NCBI GenBank assembly: GCA_009693345.1
Contig: SHXL01000189.1
Location: 1 to 5,008, forward strand
Direction of reading: 5' to 3'
DNA: 5,008 nt
Source of the DNA: Betaproteobacteria bacterium
GTDB lineage: Bacteria; Pseudomonadota; Gammaproteobacteria; Burkholderiales; SG8-39
The notes beneath the pieces were generated by a model that was not told the DNA's origin, did not search any database, and saw only the letters and a program-made list of their open reading frames with translations. Position 1 is the first letter of the stretch. Each line of letters begins with the position of its first letter. Shown here piece after piece: positions 1-5,008 of this stretch. A program made the position numbers and the translations under genes.

Positions 1-639
1 GAACAGCTTGCCCACCGCCTCCTCGTACGCCGCCTGCGTCGTGGCGAAACCGGCCTTGTAGACGCCGTCGTTGACGGATTCGTAGATGCGCTCGTTCAGG
101 ACGTCGATTTCGCCGCGCAGCTCCGCGGGATAGTAATCGCCGGGGCGCACCCCCGCCCTATCGAAGGCGACATTGAATATGCGGACGATTTCCGCGGACT
201 CGTTGTTCACGATCGTTCCGGTCTGCTTGTCCCACAGCACCGGGGTGGTGACGCGGCCCGTATACGACCGGTCGGCCGCAAGGTACACTTGGGAGAGATA
301 TTCGGCGCCCTGCACCGGGTCGGCAATCACCCCCGGGCCGTCTGCGAACGTCCAGCCGTGATCGAGCATGCGCCAGTGCACCACCGAGAGCGAGACCACA
401 TTCTCCAGGCCCTTCAGCGCCCGCATGATCAGCGTGCGATGGGCCCAGGGACAGGCGAGGCTCACGTAGAGGTGATAGCGCCCCGGCGCGGCCGCGAAAC
501 CGGCGGCTCCCGTGGGCCCCGCTGCACCGTCGCGCGTCACCCAGCTGCGGAAGCTGGTGCGCGGGCGCACGAAGCGCCCGTCCGCACCCTTGGTGTCGTA
601 CCACTGGTCGCGCCAGACGCCGTCGATCAGCAGCCCCAT
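1..639 (-). CDS. yqjG: Glutathionyl-hydroquinone reductase (YqjG/PcpF family), 3'-truncated by window edge
   Basis: An open frame of 213 codons runs from the ATG at 637-639 to the left edge with no stop, so the C-terminal third is outside the window (family members are about 320-330 residues). The start MGLLIDGVWRDQWYDTKG is typical of the family. The catalytic motif ACPWAH places the nucleophilic cysteine at residue 63, the same position as in E. coli YqjG. It is followed by VVHWRMLD and by VLWDKQTGTIVNNESAEIVR, the conserved glutathione-site segment (around residues 134-153). By family knowledge these cytosolic, Xi-class glutathione transferases use glutathione to reduce glutathionyl-hydroquinones to hydroquinones. 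The helical C-terminal domain begins near GDYYPAELRGEIDVLNERIY. The gene is divergent from the HflX gene. No clear Shine-Dalgarno precedes the ATG. The family call is secure; the physiological substrate cannot be told. Confidence 0.95.
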   Translation of the reverse strand, partial: MGLLIDGVWRDQWYDTKGADGRFVRPRTSFRSWVTRDGAAGPTGAAGFAAAPGRYHLYVSLACPWAHRTLIMRALKGLENVVSLSVVHWRMLDHGWTFADGPGVIADPVQGAEYLSQVYLAADRSYTGRVTTPVLWDKQTGTIVNNESAEIVRIFNVAFDRAGVRPGDYYPAELRGEIDVLNERIYESVNDGVYKAGFATTQAAYEEAVGKLF

Positions 640-686
640 GCCGCGATTTTCGCAGATTCGACCGCTTCTGATAGGCTCCGCGCCCG
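640..686. promoter_or_regulatory. Short divergent intergenic region between yqjG and hflX
   Basis: Only 47 bp separate the two divergent start codons, so the promoters of both genes must overlap or extend into the opposite coding region. I see no convincing -35/-10 pair and no good Shine-Dalgarno on either side. The plus strand has only a weak AGG about a dozen bases before the hflX ATG. A small palindrome, GCGA-TTT-TCGC, lies next to the yqjG start. The function as a shared promoter region is inferred from gene orientation alone. Confidence 0.4.
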
Positions 687-1955
<1,269 letters not shown>

Positions 1956-1956
1956 C

Positions 1957-2754
1957 CTAGCTTTCCCCGCCGCTCAGCGCAGCGATCCTGCGTTTCGCCT
2001 GTTCGACGAAGGCCCCGCGCGGAAACTGTTCGAGGTACAGCTTCAGGTCCTCGGGATCCTCGCTGTCCTTCACCTCTTCCCAGAATTCCTTCTCCGCCTC
2101 GCCGACTGACACGCTAGGCTCAGGTGGCGGCGGCACGGCTGGCAGAGGTTTGGCGAGGACTTCGTTCGGGTCCTCCGGCGGCTTGCCCTCGAGGATGCGC
2201 TTGAGCGCGTCGGCGAAACCGCGCGCGGTCTGATACCGCTGCTCGACTTCCTTGGCCAGGGCACGGGCGACGACGCGGTCGAATTCCGGCGGCACCTGCA
2301 CGATCGACGACGGCCAGACAAAATCTTCCATGACGATTTTCTGCTGCAGCACGAACTGCGTCCCCTCGAACGGCTTTTTCCCCGTGAGGAACTGGTAGAA
2401 GATGATGCCGGCCGAGAAAATATCGGTCCGCCGGTCGACCGTCTGCCCCTGGATCTGTTCCGGCGACATGTACGACGGTGTTCCAACGACGGCGCCGACC
2501 CGCGTCGCTTCTCCCTGCAGGCCTTCGGGATCGGTGACACGCGCCACGCCGAAGTCGGTGAGCTTGGCGTGGCCGCTGGCGACCATCACGTTGCCCGGCT
2601 TGATGTCGCGGTGGACGATCCCCGCCTCGTGCGCGAAATCGAGCGCGTCGAGCAACTCGATCATCAGGCCGAACGCCGTCTTGAGGTCGAAGCGCTCGTT
2701 GGTGTCGAAGTAGTCCTTGAGCTCCCTGCCCTTGATGAACTCCATGACGATGTA
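1957..2754 (-). pseudogene. Ser/Thr protein kinase (Hanks type), 5'-truncated: C-lobe and tail only
   Basis: The frame reads from YIVMEFIKGRELKDYF (kinase hinge region) to a TAG at 1957-1959, giving about 265 residues. Counting from the ATG at 2745, the catalytic loop HRDIKPGN is at 45-52, DFG at 64-66, the activation and P+1 segment GTPSYMSPEQ at 88-97, the conserved TDIFSAG at 107-113, and the subdomain XI arginine in QRYQTARGF near 170. All C-lobe catalytic residues are present. The glycine-rich loop and ATP-anchoring lysine of the N-lobe are absent, because the coding sequence stops at an IS3-type end. A proline-rich linker (about 199-210) leads to a tail, LKLYLEQFPRGAFVEQAKRRI, like the short repeat found at the end of other bacterial signalling proteins. 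The ATG at 2745 is internal to the domain and not a plausible native start. The fragment cannot be an active kinase on its own. The reading frame is otherwise undamaged, which suggests recent truncation. Confidence 0.85.
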
Positions 2755-2984
2755 TGACCTTGCCCCTGTTTTCCGTATCCCATAGCCGAGTCCGTCATGC
2801 AGCCTGCTTTTCCTGATCGGCGAACCAGCGCTGCTCGAACAGCATCGGGCTGACGTAGTCCAGCGTCGAATGCAGCCGCCGATGATTATAGAAGCTCATC
2901 CAGTCGATCACCTCGTACATCGCCGCGCGGCGGGTGGCGAAGCGCACACCGTGCAGGCGTGCGACCTTCAGCGAACCCCACAGG
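2755..2984 (-). mobile_element. Truncated IS3-family insertion sequence, right-end remnant
   Basis: The segment holds the last part of an IS3-type transposase reading leftward, then about 40 bp of non-coding sequence ending at a probable terminal inverted repeat. On the plus strand that end reads TGACCTTGCCCCTGTTTTCC, resembling the TGACCTGC(A)CCCC ends common in this family. The end abuts the kinase codons TAC ATC GTC ATG. The other boundary, near 2984, falls inside the transposase gene, so the left two thirds of the element and its left end are missing. Exact edges are uncertain by a few bases; 2761 (TGCCCC) is an alternative right end. Confidence 0.8.
2795..2983 (-). pseudogene. IS3-family transposase (OrfB), C-terminal fragment
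   Basis: Sixty-two codons plus a TGA (2795-2797) encode a fragment beginning LWGSLKVARLHG and containing the hallmark IS3 stretch VIDWMSFYNHRRLHSTL followed by DYVSPMLFEQRWF. This is the end of the rve integrase-like DDE domain. In complete relatives the catalytic glutamate lies just before LWGSLK, so the fragment has lost all three DDE residues and cannot transpose. Upstream of LWGSLK the frame continues into unrelated sequence. The family call is strong from the YNHRRLHSTL motif; the subgroup cannot be named from this part. Confidence 0.9.
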
Positions 2985-3148
2985 TGACCTGACCGATCTT
3001 TTGTACCAGGGCCATTGTTACTTTACTGCACCATCTGCGGTTGCGCGAGCATGAGGGGCTCCTTTGGTGTCTGATGAGAGCCCCATTGTCATAAGGGGAC
3101 CTCTATAAATTCTATTTTTGACAAGGTGTAGTCAGTCGATCGTTGTTT
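2985..3148. other. Non-coding stretch, possible end of a second insertion element
   Basis: No gene is seen. The stretch opens with TGACCTGACCGATC on the plus strand, sharing the hexamer TGACCT with the IS3 end at 2755. It contains an inverted repeat GGGGCTC (3055-3061) and GAGCCCC (3078-3084) with a 16-base loop, and an AT-richer part (3100-3120, TCTATAAATTCTATTTTTG). On the minus strand a tiny frame MLAQPQMVQ preceded by AGGAG is present but too short to call. It may be the non-coding end of another mobile element; the evidence is only the terminal sequence and the base composition. Confidence 0.3.
3055..3084. repeat. 7-bp inverted repeat (hairpin)
   Basis: GGGGCTC and GAGCCCC can pair perfectly around a 16-base loop. 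No run of T follows on either side, so it is not a convincing intrinsic terminator. It may belong to the end of a mobile element. Confidence 0.4.
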
Positions 3149-3151
3149 TGA

Positions 3152-3367
3152 CATTCTGGGGCGAATGTTTCTAGCTATGTCTGCAGTGCGCTCGCAGCGG
3201 CGTGGCTCCTGTCCGTAGCGGCGCTACTTTCGCTTGCAGCCTGCGCCGCGCAACGCAGCGATTCCGGCATCCGAATCGTTAATCGCACCCCGGACGAGTT
3301 TTGCTAGGGCACGGCCCGCTCCATCGCCGTCGACCGGTACGGCATGAAGAGGGACGAAGTAGGGTGA
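3152..3367 (+). pseudogene. Lipoprotein-like remnant, no start codon and an in-frame stop
   Basis: Between a TGA at 3149-3151 and a TGA at 3365-3367, frame 2 encodes a hydrophobic segment SALAAAWLLSVAALLSLAAC, which looks like a type II signal peptide with lipobox LAAC. It is followed by AAQRSDSGIRIVNRTPDEFC, a TAG at 3305-3307, and then GTARSIAVDRYGMKRDEVG. The composition stays protein-like across the TAG, which suggests one former gene of about 60-70 residues. There is no ATG, GTG or TTG in frame before the signal peptide; an ATG at 3177 lies in another frame, so a small indel may have separated start and body. The product would be a small outer-membrane-anchored or periplasmic lipoprotein. 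I do not recognise the family, and chance cannot be excluded. Confidence 0.35.
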
Positions 3368-3595
3368 AGCGATGTCTCTTGATTAACGGATAGGTAAGTC
3401 AATCCGAGGCTGCCCGCGCAACGCCCCATGAAAATCCCCCCTGGGTGCTATGCAACTCTGGCGCAGCGTTGCACAATGGGGATTATGTCGTCCCGTGAGC
3501 CGCTATTGGTAAAAATCCACATGGCAATCTATCGGCTTAGCGCGTCATGGGCAGCAGTGCGCGCCGTCGGGCGAATATCGGTCGCAGCAGGCAGG
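3368..3595. other. Stretch with no recognisable gene
   Basis: A plus-strand frame from the ATG at 3428 is open to 3646, but its first 50 or so residues have no recognisable domain and an unusual composition, and no Shine-Dalgarno is visible. I see no RNA gene, repeat array or promoter that I would defend. The frame only becomes interpretable near 3596, where it may join the decayed antitoxin-like gene. Confidence 0.4.
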
Positions 3596-3802
3596 GGATT
3601 GCAGGAGAACGCGAGGATACAGGCGTGCCGGCACTGGTCGCAGTAGATCCGCGCGTTCGTCGAAACGAACGAGTGGCAGGTCTGCGAAATCCGCGCCGCG
3701 CTGCGTGAGGCTGACGCCGGAGACTTCGGCAGTGACAAAGACGTTGCGGCGCTGTCCAGGAAATGGAAGGTGAATGCGCGTTGGCAGAAAAAGGAAAAAT
3801 GA
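3596..3802 (+). pseudogene. Decayed ribbon-helix-helix antitoxin-like gene (CopG/ParD type)
   Basis: The last 51 codons (3647-3802) read IRAFVETNEWQVCEIRAALR, then EADAGDFGSDKDVAALSRKW, then KVNAR and a short lysine-rich end. This matches the C-terminal pattern of small ribbon-helix-helix antitoxins (…AIRAFVExNEWQ…EADAGDFAS…EVxAxxxKW). A TAG at 3644-3646 blocks the frame just upstream. In frame 3 immediately before it, 3636-3650 reads GRSRS, the motif that normally precedes F-L-x-x-E-A-I-R in these proteins. In frame 2, GLQENARI sits at 3596-3619, where the first helix would be expected. The pieces fit one gene broken by a frameshift and a small out-of-frame deletion. Such proteins bind DNA as dimers and neutralise a ParE/RelE toxin; no toxin gene follows here. 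The family call rests on pattern memory only. Confidence 0.5.
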
Positions 3803-3845
3803 ATAGGCGGCACTCCCCCCCGGCAAGGTAGGGGATGCCGCCTAT
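3785..3845 (-). terminator. Rho-independent terminator of ftsZ
   Basis: A perfect 10-bp inverted repeat, ATAGGCGGCA (3803-3812) and TGCCGCCTAT (3836-3845), is extended by TCCCC/GGGGA after a one-base bulge, leaving a 12-base loop. Read on the minus strand the hairpin starts 12 bp after the ftsZ stop and is followed by TTCATTTTTCCTTTTT. This is a classic intrinsic terminator for leftward transcription. The plus-strand side lacks a T run, so it should act in one direction only. Confidence 0.9.
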
Positions 3846-3857
3846 GCCGCCGCAGCG

Positions 3858-5008
3858 CTAGTCTGCTTGCTTGCGCAGGAAGGCGGGGATGTCGTACTTC
3901 TCTACGCCGCTGTTGGCGAGCGCCTCCACCTGCGCCGCGCGGTCGCGCTTGCGAAACACCGCCGGCGTTTCCGACATGGCGTTGTAGTCGGGCGCCGTGC
4001 CCGGCATCGTCATGGACTGGTTGTCGGTCCCGGTTTTCTGGGTCACGACCAGTTGCGGCTTTTGCTGGCGCACGCCGAGCGGCTGGCCGAGGCCGGTGGC
4101 CACAACGGTGACCCGCAGATCGTCGCCGAGCGCATCGTCGTAGACGCCGCCGTAGATGATGGTCGCATCCTCGGCCGCGAAGGCGCGGATGGTGTTCATC
4201 ACCTCCTTGGTTTCGCGCAGCTTGAGGCTGGTGCGCGAAGCGGTGATGTTCACCAGCACGCCGCGTGCGCCGGCGAGGTTCACGCCTTCGAGCAGCGGGC
4301 AGGCGATCGCCTGCTCCGCGGCGATGCGCGCGCGATCGACGCCACTCGCCACGGCCGAGCCCATCATCGCCATGCCCTGCTCCGTCATCACCGTGCGCAC
4401 GTCCTGGAAGTCGACGTTCACCAGGCCCGGCTGGTTGATGATCTCCGCGATGCCGGCGACCGCGTTGTTCAGTACGTCGTCAGCGGCCATGAACGCGTCT
4501 TCCTGCGTGACGTCGTCGCCCAGCACCTCTTCCAGCTTGTCGTTCAGGATCACGATCAACGAGTCGACGTGAGGCACCATTTCTTCGATGCCGGCTTCGG
4601 CGATCTTCATGCGCTTCGAGCCTTCCCAGGTGAAGGGCTTGGTGACCACCGCCACGGTGAGGATGCCCAGCGAGCGAGCCACCTCGGCGATGACCGGACC
4701 CGCACCGGTACCGGTGCCGCCTCCCATGCCGGCGGTGATGAATACCATGTGCGAGCCCGCAAGCGTTTCCTCGAGCCGTTCGCGGTCCGCGAGCGCCACC
4801 GCTCTCGCCTCTTCGGGCTTCGCACCCGCGCCCAGCCCGCTGGTGCCGAGCTGGATCTGGTTGCGTGCCTTGCTGCGGCCGAGCACCTGCGCGTCGGTGT
4901 TCACGGCGTAAAACTCGACGCCTTCCACGCCCTGCTCGATCATGTGATCGACGGCGTTGCCGCCGGCACCGCCGACACCAACCACCCTGATCACGGGTCC
5001 TGCTGAAC
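3858..5008 (-). CDS. ftsZ: Cell division protein FtsZ, 5' end beyond window
   Basis: The frame is open from the right edge to a TAG at 3858-3860, giving 382 residues in the window. A GTG at 4992-4994 is open, but the upstream codons SAGP remain in frame and family members carry a short leader before VIRVVGVGGAGGNAV, so the true start lies outside. Numbering from that GTG, the nucleotide-binding NAVDHM segment is at 13-18, the tubulin signature GGGTGTGAGP at 91-100, and the T7 synergy loop NVDFQDV at 193-199 with both catalytic aspartates. The C-terminal conserved peptide YDIPAFLRK (367-375), which in known FtsZ binds FtsA, ZipA and regulators, is present. The linker before it (about 315-360) is short. 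FtsZ polymerises with GTP into the Z-ring at mid-cell. The gene presumably ends the dcw cluster (ftsQ, ftsA, ftsZ), as a strong terminator follows directly. Confidence 0.98.
   Translation of the reverse strand, partial: SAGPVIRVVGVGGAGGNAVDHMIEQGVEGVEFYAVNTDAQVLGRSKARNQIQLGTSGLGAGAKPEEARAVALADRERLEETLAGSHMVFITAGMGGGTGTGAGPVIAEVARSLGILTVAVVTKPFTWEGSKRMKIAEAGIEEMVPHVDSLIVILNDKLEEVLGDDVTQEDAFMAADDVLNNAVAGIAEIINQPGLVNVDFQDVRTVMTEQGMAMMGSAVASGVDRARIAAEQAIACPLLEGVNLAGARGVLVNITASRTSLKLRETKEVMNTIRAFAAEDATIIYGGVYDDALGDDLRVTVVATGLGQPLGVRQQKPQLVVTQKTGTDNQSMTMPGTAPDYNAMSETPAVFRKRDRAAQVEALANSGVEKYDIPAFLRKQAD

Noticed and set aside
3055..3084. Hairpin as an intrinsic terminator
   Set aside because: A 7-bp stem with a 16-base loop and no following T run on either strand.
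3118..3153. Two TTGACA hexamers (3118-3123 and 3148-3153) as -35 promoter boxes
   Set aside because: Neither has an acceptable -10 box at 16-18 bp, and the only frame downstream is a broken one.
3428..3646. 72-codon plus-strand frame as an independent gene
   Set aside because: No ribosome binding site and no recognisable domain; its end fits better as part of the decayed antitoxin-like gene.
4992..4994. GTG as the true start of ftsZ
   Set aside because: The frame stays open to the window edge, and known FtsZ proteins have a short N-terminal leader before this point.
3867..5006. Long plus-strand open frame of about 379 codons antisense to ftsZ
   Set aside because: It is a shadow of the GC-rich ftsZ codons: rich in His, Arg and Asp, with no recognisable domain, while the opposite strand encodes an unmistakable FtsZ.

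Overview
This window looks like a GC-rich proteobacterial chromosome, most likely a betaproteobacterium. The main clue is FtsZ, whose end (VEKYDIPAFLRKQAD) and T7 loop (NVDFQDV) are of the kind seen in that class. The assignment is made by eye and no database was searched.

Left part (1-1955): two intact housekeeping-type genes are divergently arranged. A glutathionyl-hydroquinone reductase (YqjG/PcpF family) runs off the left edge on the minus strand. An HflX-type ribosome-associated GTPase runs on the plus strand, 47 bp away. The HflX gene ends one base from the stop of a convergent gene.

Middle (1957-2754, minus): the C-lobe and tail of a Hanks-type Ser/Thr protein kinase. The ATP-binding N-lobe is missing. 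Its 5' side is cut by the right end of an IS3-family element (about 2755-2984) that keeps only the last 62 codons of its transposase.

Island of debris (about 2985-3802): roughly 0.8 kb with no intact gene and visibly less GC-rich stretches. It holds a possible second insertion-sequence end with a 7-bp hairpin, a lipoprotein-like reading frame with no start and an internal stop, and a decayed plus-strand frame resembling a ribbon-helix-helix antitoxin.

Right part (3803-5008, minus): ftsZ, complete except for a few N-terminal codons beyond the right edge. It is followed by a strong intrinsic terminator. The gene order suggests the 3' end of the division (dcw) cluster, with lpxC, often found after ftsZ, not seen here.

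No new multi-gene system is evident. The notable content is genome decay and rearrangement between ftsZ and hflX: a kinase beheaded by an IS, a truncated IS, and relics of at least two small genes.
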